The notes beneath the pieces were generated by a model. The model was not told where the DNA came from and ran no database searches. It was given only the letters and a program-made list of their open reading frames with translations. A program made the translations under genes and the position numbers. From positions 1 through 64,000 of the forward strand of contig NZ_VZPP01000019.1 in the NCBI RefSeq assembly GCF_008801475.1: DNA of 64,000 bases. Reading direction: 5' to 3'. Positions 17,037 through 25,735 of the stretch are shown piece by piece (positions within the stretch are counted from its first letter, which is position 1; each line of letters opens with the position of its first letter). Source of the stretch: Pseudomonas moorei. Lineage in GTDB: Bacteria; Pseudomonadota; Gammaproteobacteria; Pseudomonadales; Pseudomonadaceae.

Positions 17037-17083
17037 ACCCTACATCTAGGGTTTTTTTGGCGCTGGGGTACAAGATAATGCGT
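17037..17083 (-). promoter_or_regulatory. tandem NrdR-box-like sites before nrdA
   Basis: ACCCTACATCTAGGGT (17037-17052, near-palindromic) and GTACAAGATAATGCGT (17068-17083) match the NrdR box ACACWATATATWGTGT at about 12 and 11 of 16 positions. Centre-to-centre spacing is 31 bp, three helical turns, as NrdR pairs usually have. A possible minus-strand promoter (TTGCAA at 17097-17102, 18 nt, TATCTT) overlaps the second box. NrdR represses reductase genes when nucleotide pools are full. Confidence 0.7.
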
Positions 17084-17110
17084 TTTAGGGGGGGATTGCA
17101 ACGTACTACC

Positions 17111-17131
17111 TGTGGATAAACCTGTGCGTAA
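17111..17131 (-). promoter_or_regulatory. two DnaA-box-like sites upstream of nrdA
   Basis: TGTGGATAA (17111-17119) is a perfect inverse of TTATNCACA; TGTGCGTAA (17123-17131) differs at one base. They lie just upstream of the likely nrdA promoter. E. coli nrdAB also carries a pair of DnaA boxes that tie reductase expression to replication. Confidence 0.6.
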
Positions 17132-17409
17132 ATTGTGTGTGAAAGAGCGAATCGGCGTGTAGGCCGCAATGCTGCTGGACCGAACCTTTTTTCATCAATT
17201 TTCAGTGATCGAAAACGGCCGGGTGGATTTTTAAGGGCGCGAACCCTATCACAAAAAACCGACTTGTCCGAACGCATTTGCCGGCTTGTGTTCTGCGCGA
17301 GCGACGTTTATACAATCGGCCAGCATGTAGACAATTTATCCTCCCCAATCATTACAAAAAGACGGGAGGACCCTTCCTTATTAGAGTTCTTGGCAAATAG
17401 AGGTCCCCC

Positions 17410-18132
17410 GTGGAGCAAGAAGCCTGGCAGGTATTGATTGTCGAGGACGACCAGCGTCTGGCCGAACTGACCCGCGATTACCTGGAAGCCAATGGCCTGC
17501 GCGTGTCCATCGAGGGCGATGGCGCCCTGGCCGCAGCCCGAATCATCAAGGAAAAACCGGACCTGGTGATCCTTGACCTGATGCTGCCCGGTGAAGATGG
17601 CCTGAGCATTTGCCGCAAGGTCCGCGACCGTTATGACGGCCCGATCCTCATGCTCACCGCCCGTACCGACGACACTGACCAAATACTCGGCCTCGACCTG
17701 GGCGCCGATGACTATGTGTGCAAACCGGTGCGTCCGCGTTTGCTGCTGGCACGCATCCAGGCGTTATTGCGGCGCAGCGAGGCGCCGGAAGCCGCGCCGG
17801 AAAAACAACGTCGCCTGCAATTTGGCCCGCTGGTCGTGGATAACGCATTGCGCGAAGCCTGGCTCAATGATACGGGCATCGAATTGACCAGCGCCGAATT
17901 TGACCTGCTCTGGCTGTTGGTGGCCAACGCCGGGCGCATTCTATCCCGGGAAGAGATCTTCACCGCCTTGCGTGGCATCGGCTATGACGGCCAGGACCGC
18001 TCCATCGACGTACGCATTTCGCGCATTCGCCCGAAAATCGGCGATGACCCGGATCACCCGCGGCTGATCAAGACAGTACGCAGCAAAGGCTATCTGTTCG
18101 TCCCAGAGGCCTGCGTAGACTCGTCCCTGTGA
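17410..18132 (+). CDS. OmpR-family response regulator (RstA-like)
   Basis: 240 residues. The receiver domain has the acidic pair E12-D13-D14, phosphoacceptor D56 in LDLMLPGEDG, and lysine in DDYVCKPV. The C-terminal winged helix (about 140-235) shows the trans_reg_C motif ending IKTVRSKGYLF. The start is GTG at 17410 with AGAGG upstream. It is divergent from nrdA and overlaps its kinase gene by 4 nt; the order matches P. aeruginosa PA1157-PA1158 beside nrdA (PA1156). Function unknown; a role in nucleotide metabolism should not be assumed. Confidence 0.92.
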   Translation: MEQEAWQVLIVEDDQRLAELTRDYLEANGLRVSIEGDGALAAARIIKEKPDLVILDLMLPGEDGLSICRKVRDRYDGPILMLTARTDDTDQILGLDLGADDYVCKPVRPRLLLARIQALLRRSEAPEAAPEKQRRLQFGPLVVDNALREAWLNDTGIELTSAEFDLLWLLVANAGRILSREEIFTALRGIGYDGQDRSIDVRISRIRPKIGDDPDHPRLIKTVRSKGYLFVPEACVDSSL

Positions 18133-19739
18133 ACTCGATCTTCCTGCGTATCTACGGCGGCATGTGCGCCGCGCTGATCCTGGTGGCGGTGCTCGGGGTG
18201 CTGGCGTTGCACATGCTCAACCAGGTACGCAGCGAGCAGTACCGCGAGCGCCTGGCCCATGGCACGTTTTCGCTGATGGCCGACAACCTGCAACCGATGA
18301 ACGAGACCGAACGCCATCGTGCCTTGCTGGTGTGGGAGCGGTTGCTGGGAATTCCGCTGGCGCTGAAAACCTTCAGCCAGACCGACCTTGACCTGACCCA
18401 ACGCACCCGCGTGCTGCATGGTCAGGCGCTGGTGGAGCAGACCGGCCCCCATGCGGCCAAGGTGTACCGACTGGTCAGCGACAAGGAGCAACTGGTGCTC
18501 ACGGGGGAAGTCCAGCAAATCAGCGAGCAACTGGCGCGGGCGACGATTTACCTGTTGACCGACGAGTTGGTGCGCGTACCGGTGGCCGAGCAACCCGAGC
18601 GCTTGGCGCGACTGAAGCAGGACAAGGGCTTTGGTTTCGACTTGCGTCTGGTCACAGTAGATGAGGCGGACATGGACGAGGACCAGAGTCGACGCATTTC
18701 CGAAGGCGACACGGTGATGGCGCTGGGCAAGGAGGGCGATTCGATCCGTGTGTTTGCGGGGATGGTCGGCACGCCGTGGGTACTGGAAATCGGCCCTTTG
18801 TATCAGATGAATCCTTATCCGCCGGAGTGGCTGGTGCTGATTGCCGCGCTGGGCCTGACCCTGATCGGTTTGATCGTTTACCTGCTGGTTCGCCAACTGG
18901 AGCGCCGCTTGCGCGGTCTTGAAGCAGCAGCCACGCGCATCGCCAAGGGCAGTCTGGAAACCCGCGTGCCGGCGCGCGGTGCTGACTCGGTAGGGCGTCT
19001 GGCGTCGGCGTTCAATGGTATGGCCGAGCACTTGCAACAATTACTGGCGATCCAGCGTGAGCTGGTGCGCGCCGTTTCCCACGAATTGCGGACGCCGGTG
19101 GCGCGCCTGCGTTTCGGCCTGGAGATGATTGGTTCGGCCACCACGCCGCAAGCGCTGGAAAAATACTGTGAAGGCATGGATCACGACATCGAGGATCTCG
19201 ACCGACTGGTTGACGAAATGCTCACTTACGCACGGCTGGAGCAGGGCTCGCCGGCGCTGAACTTCCAGCGCATCGACTTGGATGCGCTGGTCAATCAGGT
19301 CATCGAGGAGCTGGCGCCGTTGCGTGCCGATGTCACGGTGCAGCGCGGGTTGTGCCTGTCGGCGGCCGATTGCGACGACGCCTGGGTCGAGGCCGAGCCG
19401 CGCTACCTGCATCGGGCACTGCAGAATCTGGTCAGCAACGCCATGCGTCATGCGCAATCACGGGTGACCATCAGTTATCAGGTTGGCCAGCAACGCTGTC
19501 GTGTCGATGTCGAGGATGACGGACCGGGCGTGCCGGAAATCGCCTGGGAGAAAATCTTTACCCCGTTCCTGCGTCTGGATGACAGCCGTACCCGCGCATC
19601 GGGTGGACATGGCTTGGGGCTGTCCATCGTGCGGCGCATTATTCATTGGCACGATGGCCGGGCGTTGATCGGCAAAAGCAAGAGCCTGGGGGGCGCGTGT
19701 TTCAGTTTGAGTTGGCCGCGCAATCAGGAGAAGCGATGA
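18129..19739 (+). CDS. membrane sensor histidine kinase (RstB-like)
   Basis: 536 residues. Transmembrane helix at 10-30, periplasmic domain about 31-233, second helix about 234-254, HAMP about 255-308, H-box H318 in AVSHELRTPVARL, N-box LVSNAMRHA, G1 DDGPGVP and G2 GGHGLGLSIV: a complete kinase. The start is GTG inside the regulator's stop (GTGA, 18129-18132), so the pair is translationally coupled. The signal is unknown. It has the same neighbour relations as PA1158. Confidence 0.92.
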   Translation: MNSIFLRIYGGMCAALILVAVLGVLALHMLNQVRSEQYRERLAHGTFSLMADNLQPMNETERHRALLVWERLLGIPLALKTFSQTDLDLTQRTRVLHGQALVEQTGPHAAKVYRLVSDKEQLVLTGEVQQISEQLARATIYLLTDELVRVPVAEQPERLARLKQDKGFGFDLRLVTVDEADMDEDQSRRISEGDTVMALGKEGDSIRVFAGMVGTPWVLEIGPLYQMNPYPPEWLVLIAALGLTLIGLIVYLLVRQLERRLRGLEAAATRIAKGSLETRVPARGADSVGRLASAFNGMAEHLQQLLAIQRELVRAVSHELRTPVARLRFGLEMIGSATTPQALEKYCEGMDHDIEDLDRLVDEMLTYARLEQGSPALNFQRIDLDALVNQVIEELAPLRADVTVQRGLCLSAADCDDAWVEAEPRYLHRALQNLVSNAMRHAQSRVTISYQVGQQRCRVDVEDDGPGVPEIAWEKIFTPFLRLDDSRTRASGGHGLGLSIVRRIIHWHDGRALIGKSKSLGGACFSLSWPRNQEKR

Positions 19740-19839
19740 GATGTGCGCTGGATACGGGCCGCCATCGCCGGTAAGTCGTCCAAAACAGAAATGAATGCGC
19801 CGCTAGCCTGCGGGCGCGAGCGTGCCGACGATGGTGCCC

Positions 19840-20565
19840 TCAGGCCCGGATACTCACCAGACTCAACAACTGCCCGTCCCTGACCCCGAACTGCGCATCA
19901 AGCTCGGTGCCATTGCGCCACTCGGCGGACAGGTTCGTCAGTAATCGCAGCCGCACGTCTCCACGCTCGGTCCACTCCAGTACTTCGGCGTGTTCAAAGT
20001 AGAAGCGCTGCTGAACGATCGGATAGAGCGCCTTGAACAGGCTCTCTTTCACCGAAAACGTCAGGGTCACCCATAACGCCAGTTGATCGTGACGGCCGGC
20101 CGCCATGCGCTGCAGTTCCGGCGGGGTGAGGATCTCTGCGGCCAGGCGCTCGGCCCGTTCGGCGTTGAGCAGGTTTTCCAGGTCCATCCCCAGGCCGCGC
20201 CAATGGCTTTTCTTCGCGACGATAGCGGCGGCGCGGCCCGTGCTGTGGGTGATCGAGCCGCAAATGTGTGCCGGCCAGACTGGGGCCCGGTCTTCACCGA
20301 TGGCCGGGCTGAGGTTCAGACCTTCCAGTTGCTGTAGCGCGGCACGGGCGCAGACACGACCGGCGAGAAACTCGGCCTGGCGCTTGGCAACCGAGCGCTG
20401 GATGGTCGCCGGCGGTTCAATGGCGCTGCGCTGGAAATCATCGCTGAGCAGTTGTGAGGTATTGAAGTGCGTGCTCAGCAGCACGGTGTCGGGCAGCACA
20501 TACGGCAGCGGCCAATGAGCATCGAGTGGGGAGCAGAAAGCGGGCAGGGCGGGGACGGAGTTCAT
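19840..20565 (-). CDS. pcpS: 4'-phosphopantetheinyl transferase (EntD/PcpS type)
   Basis: 241 residues. The PPTase signature is clear: GSITHSTGRAAAIVA, the Mg-binding GLGMDLENLL (family form GxDxE) and WVTLTFSVKESLFKA (family form FSxKES/xxK). It loads the phosphopantetheine arm of CoA onto acyl and peptidyl carrier proteins; in Pseudomonas a single PPTase serves both fatty acid and siderophore synthesis. The start is uncertain between ATG 20565 and ATG 20574, neither with a strong ribosome site. I chose 20565 because relatives begin MN(S/A)VPPLPA. Confidence 0.92.
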   Translation of the reverse strand: MNSVPALPAFCSPLDAHWPLPYVLPDTVLLSTHFNTSQLLSDDFQRSAIEPPATIQRSVAKRQAEFLAGRVCARAALQQLEGLNLSPAIGEDRAPVWPAHICGSITHSTGRAAAIVAKKSHWRGLGMDLENLLNAERAERLAAEILTPPELQRMAAGRHDQLALWVTLTFSVKESLFKALYPIVQQRFYFEHAEVLEWTERGDVRLRLLTNLSAEWRNGTELDAQFGVRDGQLLSLVSIRA

Positions 20566-20613
20566 GTCGGGCATTTTGCCGGGTTGGATTGACGCTGGGT
20601 AGTAGTTAAGGGC

Positions 20614-20647
20614 TTTGTGGCGAGGGAGCAAGCTTCCTCGCCACAGG
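20614..20647. repeat. REP-like hairpin
   Basis: TTGTGGCGAGG(GAGCAAGCT)TCCTCGCCACA is an almost perfect inverted repeat. It belongs to the GTGGCGAGG family also seen at 57229-57347. It lies between two minus-strand genes and may also help terminate the dienelactone hydrolase transcript. Confidence 0.75.
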
Positions 20648-20674
20648 CATGCTCGGCTCCCGACGTTGGGTGTG

Positions 20675-21466
<792 letters not shown>

Positions 21467-21512
21467 GGTCGAATCTCCTGTTGAAGCTCATCGTAATACT
21501 CGGGGCGAGTTG

Positions 21513-21551
21513 GTTCAGCTTAGGTTAAGCCCGCGTTCAGGGTGAGTTCAG
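21513..21551 (+). promoter_or_regulatory. PhoP boxes of the oprH-phoP-phoQ operon
   Basis: Four hexamers with exact 11-bp period: GTTCAG (21513), GTTAAG (21524), GTTCAG (21535) and GTTCAG (21546). PhoP binds direct hexamer repeats separated by 5 bp. A TAGTCT -10 candidate at 21563-21568 is 11 bp past the last hexamer, the usual PhoP geometry. P. aeruginosa oprH carries a comparable site. Confidence 0.85.
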
Positions 21552-21611
21552 GGCGGCGTGAGTAGTCTTGCCCCGTAGCCAACAAACAAGTAGCTCACAA
21601 GGAGTTCTACC

Positions 21612-22214
21612 ATGAATGGATTCAAAAACTTGCTTCTGGCATTCACCGTTTTGAGCGCAAGCTCGGCAGCGTTTGCATCCGACGATACTTTCGGCAGCCT
21701 TACCTTTGGGCAGACCAGTGACAAGATCAAAAAGTCCCACGTCCTGAACGACAACCTTAACCATCCAAACGCCGACGGCGTGATTGGCAAGGACAACACC
21801 TGGGGAGTGCGCCTGGGGCAGCAAAACAGCCAGGGCCGCTATTACGCCACTTACGACAACGTGTCGGGCTCGCACAATGGCATTAAACTTCGTCAGGAAA
21901 ACCTCTTGGGCAGCTACGATCTGTTCTACCCGGTGGGTGGCGATACCAGGCTGTTCGGCGGCGCCTCCGTCGGACTGACCAAGATGACCCAGGAATCGCC
22001 AGGCTTCAGTCGCGACAGCAACATCGGTTATGCACTGGGTGGACAGGCGGGAGTTTTACAGCATATTTCGCGAAATACCTCCGTTGAACTGGGGTACCGT
22101 TATCTGCGCAGCAATGCCAGCACCGAGATGAGCGAGCGCCGTGCTAGCAAACAGGGTTCGCTAAGCCTGACCAGCAGCGCCCAGACATACGTTTCCGCCA
22201 ACTACGCGTTCTGA
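21612..22214 (+). CDS. oprH: outer membrane protein OprH
   Basis: 200 residues, the same length as P. aeruginosa OprH. Signal peptide about 1-22 (SSAAFA-SDD). The rest has alternating strands of an eight-stranded barrel, including the segments GRYYATYDNVSGS and KLRQENLLGSYD, and ends in a C-terminal Phe. OprH binds and stabilises LPS under low magnesium and can shield polymyxin sites. AAGGAG precedes the ATG. It heads the operon with phoP and phoQ and is preceded by PhoP boxes, so it should be autoregulated by magnesium limitation. Confidence 0.95.
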   Translation: MNGFKNLLLAFTVLSASSAAFASDDTFGSLTFGQTSDKIKKSHVLNDNLNHPNADGVIGKDNTWGVRLGQQNSQGRYYATYDNVSGSHNGIKLRQENLLGSYDLFYPVGGDTRLFGGASVGLTKMTQESPGFSRDSNIGYALGGQAGVLQHISRNTSVELGYRYLRSNASTEMSERRASKQGSLSLTSSAQTYVSANYAF

Positions 22215-22231
22215 AAAAAGCGTTCGCGACA

Positions 22232-22273
22232 GGCCGGCCCCGGATCAACCAAGAGGTTGAACCGGGGCCGGCC
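22232..22273 (+). terminator. large hairpin between oprH and phoP
   Basis: GGCCGGCCCCGG..CAACC pairs with GGTTG..CCGGGGCCGGCC, about 17 bp in all, but no T-run follows. It could be an mRNA stabiliser for the oprH 3' end or a partial terminator that lowers phoPQ expression relative to oprH. Confidence 0.65.
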
Positions 22274-22335
22274 CGTAAACTATCGAGGTGCGCTGTTCGT
22301 ACCTCTGGAGAAATTGATTTGCCTTGGAGCGCGTT

Positions 22336-23013
22336 ATGAAACTGCTGGTCGTTGAAGATGAGGCTCTGTTGCGTCATCACCTGCAAACCCGGCTGACGGA
22401 CAGTGGCCATGTCGTCGAGTCTGTGGCCAATGCCGAAGAGGCTTTGTACCAGACCGAACAGTTCAATCATGACCTGGCGGTGATCGACCTCGGCCTGCCG
22501 GGCATAAGCGGGCTCGAGCTGATTCGCCAACTGCGCTCGCGCGGCAAGACTTTTCCGATCCTCATCCTCACGGCGCGTGGCAACTGGCAGGACAAGGTCG
22601 AAGGCCTCGCCGCCGGTGCCGACGACTATGTGGTCAAGCCGTTCCAGTTTGAAGAGCTCGATGCCCGGCTCAATGCGTTGCTGCGTCGGTCCAGTGGTTT
22701 CACCCAGTCGACCATTGTCGCGGGCCCATTGCTGCTCGACCTCAATCGAAAACAGGCAAGCCTTGATGAGCAGCCGCTGGCGCTGACAGCGTACGAGTAC
22801 CGTATTCTTGAGTACCTGATGCTCCATCACCAGCAAGTCGTGGCCAAGGATCGTCTGATGGAGCAGCTGTATCCGGACGACGATGAGCGTGATCCAAATG
22901 TGATCGAAGTGCTGGTTGGCCGCCTGCGACGCAAACTCGAAGGTCCGGCGGGGTTCAAGCCGATCGATACCGTGCGGGGCCTCGGCTACCTGTTCAATGA
23001 GCGCTGCAATTGA
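22336..23013 (+). CDS. phoP: response regulator PhoP
   Basis: 225 residues. Receiver with E7-D8, phosphoacceptor D51 in VIDLGLPG and Lys in DDYVVKPF; OmpR-type winged helix at the C-terminus (VLVGRLRRKLEG, then DTVRGLGYLF). The segment from ILTARGNWQDKVEGL is recognisably PhoP. I chose the ATG at 22336 (MKLLVVEDE) over a TTG 12 nt upstream. It controls magnesium and cationic peptide responses, including oprH. Confidence 0.95.
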   Translation: MKLLVVEDEALLRHHLQTRLTDSGHVVESVANAEEALYQTEQFNHDLAVIDLGLPGISGLELIRQLRSRGKTFPILILTARGNWQDKVEGLAAGADDYVVKPFQFEELDARLNALLRRSSGFTQSTIVAGPLLLDLNRKQASLDEQPLALTAYEYRILEYLMLHHQQVVAKDRLMEQLYPDDDERDPNVIEVLVGRLRRKLEGPAGFKPIDTVRGLGYLFNERCN

Positions 23014-24356
23014 TTCGTTCCCTACGCGTCCGCTTGATGCTCGCCGCCACCATTCTGGCGGTGTTGTTCATGCTCGCGTTGCTGCCGGCGATGCAGGGTG
23101 CGTTCAGCCTGGCACTGCAGGACTCTATCGAGCAGCGACTGGCTTCGGACGTTACGACGCTGATTTCCGCTGCGCGAGTGGAGAACAACCGCCTGCAGAT
23201 GCCGGCACAATTGCCCGACGAGCGCTTCAACCTCACCGATGGCCGTTTGCTCGGTTATATCTATGACCGTGAAGGCAATCTGGTCTGGCGGTCTAAGGGC
23301 ACTCAGGAAGAAAACATCAATTACAAACCGCGCTATGACGGGCACGGTAATGAGTTCGGAAGAATCCGTGAAGCCAATGGCCAGGAGTTCTTCGTCTATG
23401 ACGTCGAGGTCAAGCTGCTCGGCGGTAAAAACGCGGCGTTCAGTATTGTCACGCTGCAACCGGTGCGCGAATACGAACACACCCTTGAAGGCCTGCGGGA
23501 AAACCTCTATCTGGGGTTCGGCGCGGCGTTGCTGGTGCTGCTGGCCTTGCTGTGGATTGGTCTGACGTGGGGCTTGCAGGCATTGGGCCGCCTAAGTAAG
23601 GAGCTTGACGAAATCGAAGGTGGCACCCGCGAAAGCCTCAGCGAACAACATCCTCGAGAACTGTTGCGCTTGACCGGTTCTCTGAACCGCTTGCTACACA
23701 GCGAGCGCGAACAGCGTAGTCGTTATCGTGATTCCCTCGACGATCTGGCGCATAGCCTGAAAACCCCATTGGCGGTGCTGCAAGGCGTCAGTGAGGACAT
23801 GGCACAACGCACCGAAAATCGCGAGCAAGCCTGGGTCTTGCAAAACCAGATCGAGCGCATGAGTCAGCAGATCAGCTATCAATTGCAGCGCGCCAGCCTG
23901 CGTAAAAGCGGTCTAGTACGGCATCAGGTGTCCCTGCAGCCTGTGCTGCAAAGTCTGTGTGACACTCTGGACAAGGTTTATCGTGACAAGCGCGTGCGAG
24001 TCGCCATGGACTTGCCGCCGCAGTGTTACATGCCAATAGAGCAGGGCGCCTTGCTGGAGATGATGGGTAACCTGCTGGAGAATGCCTATCGCCTGTGCCT
24101 TGGCGAAGTGCGAATCAGCGTGCGTCAGACCTTGAGTGGTATCGAGTTGTGCGTCGAAGACGACGGCCCCGGCGTCCCGCCCGACCAGCGCGCTCGAATC
24201 CTGCAACGCGGTGAGCGCCTTGACCGGCAACATCCGGGACAGGGCATTGGCCTGGCAGTGGTCAAGGACATCATTGAAAGCTATAGCGCCAAACTGACCC
24301 TGGACGACTCACCGATGGGGGGCGCGGCATTCCGGATTCACTTTCCGGCGGTTTGA
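23010..24356 (+). CDS. phoQ: sensor histidine kinase PhoQ
   Basis: 448 residues. Transmembrane helix about 8-30, periplasmic sensor about 31-165, second helix about 167-190, HAMP, H-box H248 in LAHSLKTPLAVL, N-box LENAYRL, G1 DDGPGVP and G2 GQGIGLAVV. It senses divalent cations and cationic peptides and phosphorylates PhoP. The TTG start lies within the phoP stop (TTGA, 23010-23013); the N-terminus MIRSLR agrees with P. aeruginosa PhoQ. Confidence 0.95.
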   Translation: MIRSLRVRLMLAATILAVLFMLALLPAMQGAFSLALQDSIEQRLASDVTTLISAARVENNRLQMPAQLPDERFNLTDGRLLGYIYDREGNLVWRSKGTQEENINYKPRYDGHGNEFGRIREANGQEFFVYDVEVKLLGGKNAAFSIVTLQPVREYEHTLEGLRENLYLGFGAALLVLLALLWIGLTWGLQALGRLSKELDEIEGGTRESLSEQHPRELLRLTGSLNRLLHSEREQRSRYRDSLDDLAHSLKTPLAVLQGVSEDMAQRTENREQAWVLQNQIERMSQQISYQLQRASLRKSGLVRHQVSLQPVLQSLCDTLDKVYRDKRVRVAMDLPPQCYMPIEQGALLEMMGNLLENAYRLCLGEVRISVRQTLSGIELCVEDDGPGVPPDQRARILQRGERLDRQHPGQGIGLAVVKDIIESYSAKLTLDDSPMGGAAFRIHFPAV

Positions 24357-24399
24357 TCCTCGTTTCAAGCTTCGCGAGCCCTGGCTTTTGCAGGCTCGT

Positions 24400-25398
24400 T
24401 CAATTTCCCTGAGCGCGGTACGCCCCCGGCGTCAGCCCCGTCCATTTCTTGAACGCACGATGAAACGCCGATGGCTCGGAAAACCCCAGCTGTTCGGCAA
24501 TCTGTTGCAACGACAGGTCGGCGCGACTCAAGTGATAAATCGCGATGTCGCGACGCAACTGATCCTTCAACTCCTGAAAACTGCTGCCTTCTTCGCGCAG
24601 ATGGCGGCGCAATGTCTGCGGGCTGATGTGCAGGTGCGCGGCCACGGCTTCCAGATCCGGCCAGCGCGAACTGTCGCGGCTGAGCAGCCTGCGCAGCTGA
24701 CTGCTCAAACTGTCGCCATCGTCGGGGCGCGACAGCAGATCGGCAGGGGAGCGCTCAAGGAAATGCTTGAGCGTCCGCTCGTCCTGTAGCAGCGGCATGT
24801 TCAGGTAGCGACTGTGAAACAGCAGGCTGCTGTGGGCGGTTGAAAATTCTAGCGGGCAGGAAAAAAGCAAATCATATTCGGCCCCGTGCTCCGGTCGCGG
24901 ATAGCTGAACGTGGCCTGCTCCAGGCGTATTCGCTGGCCGATCAGCCAACTGCCGAATCGATGCCAGATCACCAGCAGGCTCTCGGTGAGGAAATGGTCT
25001 GGATCCCACAGATGCGCATCTTCCAGGCTCAGGCGGATCATTTCATCTTCGCGCGTCAGGGTCAGGCGCGGGGCATCGGGGAATAGGCTATAAAACAATA
25101 AGCCGCGATTAAGTGCCTTTTCCAGATTACGGCAGTGGATCACGGCATGACACATCATCGCGAAGCTGCCCGGCTTGCTCGGGCCTTGCCCGAAACCCAG
25201 GTACTCATCGTCCAGTGCCTGCCACAGTGCCTGGATCAGTTGGGCGAACTGTTCAGGAGCGATGCGCGCCCGCGGCTCGTCGAGCAATTCGGGGCTGATC
25301 CCCAACTGCTGCAGCAGACCCGAATAGTCGTAGCCGCATCGCTGCGCACCACCAAGAGCGGCACGGGCGAAATGACTGGCGATGGTACGTTCGCGCAT
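24400..25398 (-). CDS. AraC-family transcriptional regulator (Arabinose_bd type)
   Basis: 332 residues. The N-terminal ligand domain (about 20-220) is the type found in OruR/ArgR-like and lipase regulators. Two helix-turn-helix motifs lie in the last 100 residues: the first around LEAVAAHLHISPQTLRRHLR, the second around SLQQIAEQLGFSEPSAFHRA, ending GAYR. I placed the start at ATG 25398 (MRERTIASHF); a second in-frame ATG at 25416 has no ribosome site. It converges with phoQ and is divergent from dctA, but its target is not shown by the sequence. Confidence 0.9.
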   Translation of the reverse strand: MRERTIASHFARAALGGAQRCGYDYSGLLQQLGISPELLDEPRARIAPEQFAQLIQALWQALDDEYLGFGQGPSKPGSFAMMCHAVIHCRNLEKALNRGLLFYSLFPDAPRLTLTREDEMIRLSLEDAHLWDPDHFLTESLLVIWHRFGSWLIGQRIRLEQATFSYPRPEHGAEYDLLFSCPLEFSTAHSSLLFHSRYLNMPLLQDERTLKHFLERSPADLLSRPDDGDSLSSQLRRLLSRDSSRWPDLEAVAAHLHISPQTLRRHLREEGSSFQELKDQLRRDIAIYHLSRADLSLQQIAEQLGFSEPSAFHRAFKKWTGLTPGAYRAQGN

Positions 25399-25456
25399 AG
25401 AAGACAGCCCATCCATTGAGCGACGGATGGTAGCTGCGGGAATTGCTGATGAACAG

Positions 25457-25511
25457 GGCGGATATCCGCCAATTTGCAGGACGCGATCCGTCGGATGGGC
25501 GGAAATCCGCC
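25457..25511. promoter_or_regulatory. paired palindromic operators upstream of dctA
   Basis: GGCGGATATCCGCC (25457-25470) is a perfect 14-bp palindrome and GGCGGAAATCCGCC (25498-25511) is its near copy, centres 41 bp apart (about four turns). A smaller palindrome ATCCG-T-CGGAT (25486-25496) lies between. They are about 110 and 150 bp before the predicted dctA start site, where sigma-54 activators normally bind, and also in the AraC-type gene's promoter region. Confidence 0.6.
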
Positions 25512-25544
25512 ACTGCTTTGTAACGGACGGGTGGCAAGGGAATG

Positions 25545-25576
25545 CCTGCAAACCTTGATGTCAAAAGGCTTGCAGG
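25545..25576. promoter_or_regulatory. inverted repeat next to the dctA promoter
   Basis: CCTGCAA(a)CCTT faces AAGG(c)TTGCAGG, an 11-bp inverted repeat ending 15 nt before the sigma-54 promoter. It is too close for a usual enhancer site; it may bind a repressor or co-regulator. Confidence 0.45.
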
Positions 25577-25590
25577 GTTTTCGCGGAACG

Positions 25591-25606
25591 TGGCACGGGC
25601 CTTGCG
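25591..25606 (+). promoter_or_regulatory. sigma-54 promoter of dctA
   Basis: TGGCACGGGCCTTGCG matches TGGCACG-N4-TTGC perfectly. RpoN with the DctB/DctD pair is the known control of C4-dicarboxylate uptake. The predicted leader is about 120 nt and contains an A-rich stretch (25641-25650) and a CCCTCC/GGAGGG hairpin (25652-25669). Confidence 0.88.
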
Positions 25607-25735
25607 ATACAACGAGTAGATGCTTGCCGTCGCGCAGCTCGAAAAACAAATCCCTCCAGTGCAGGAGGGTTCGCAATTCAGGTGTCGTGGACAACAGATG
25701 GATGTTGTCACCGCGCACTCTTGAGGAACTTTGCA

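Noticed and set aside
17035..17060. AAACCCTA/TAGGGTTT followed by seven Ts as an intrinsic terminator on the plus strand
   Set aside because: No plus-strand gene ends nearby and the centre fits an NrdR box with a partner at 31 bp, so regulation is the better reading, although a terminator is not fully excluded.
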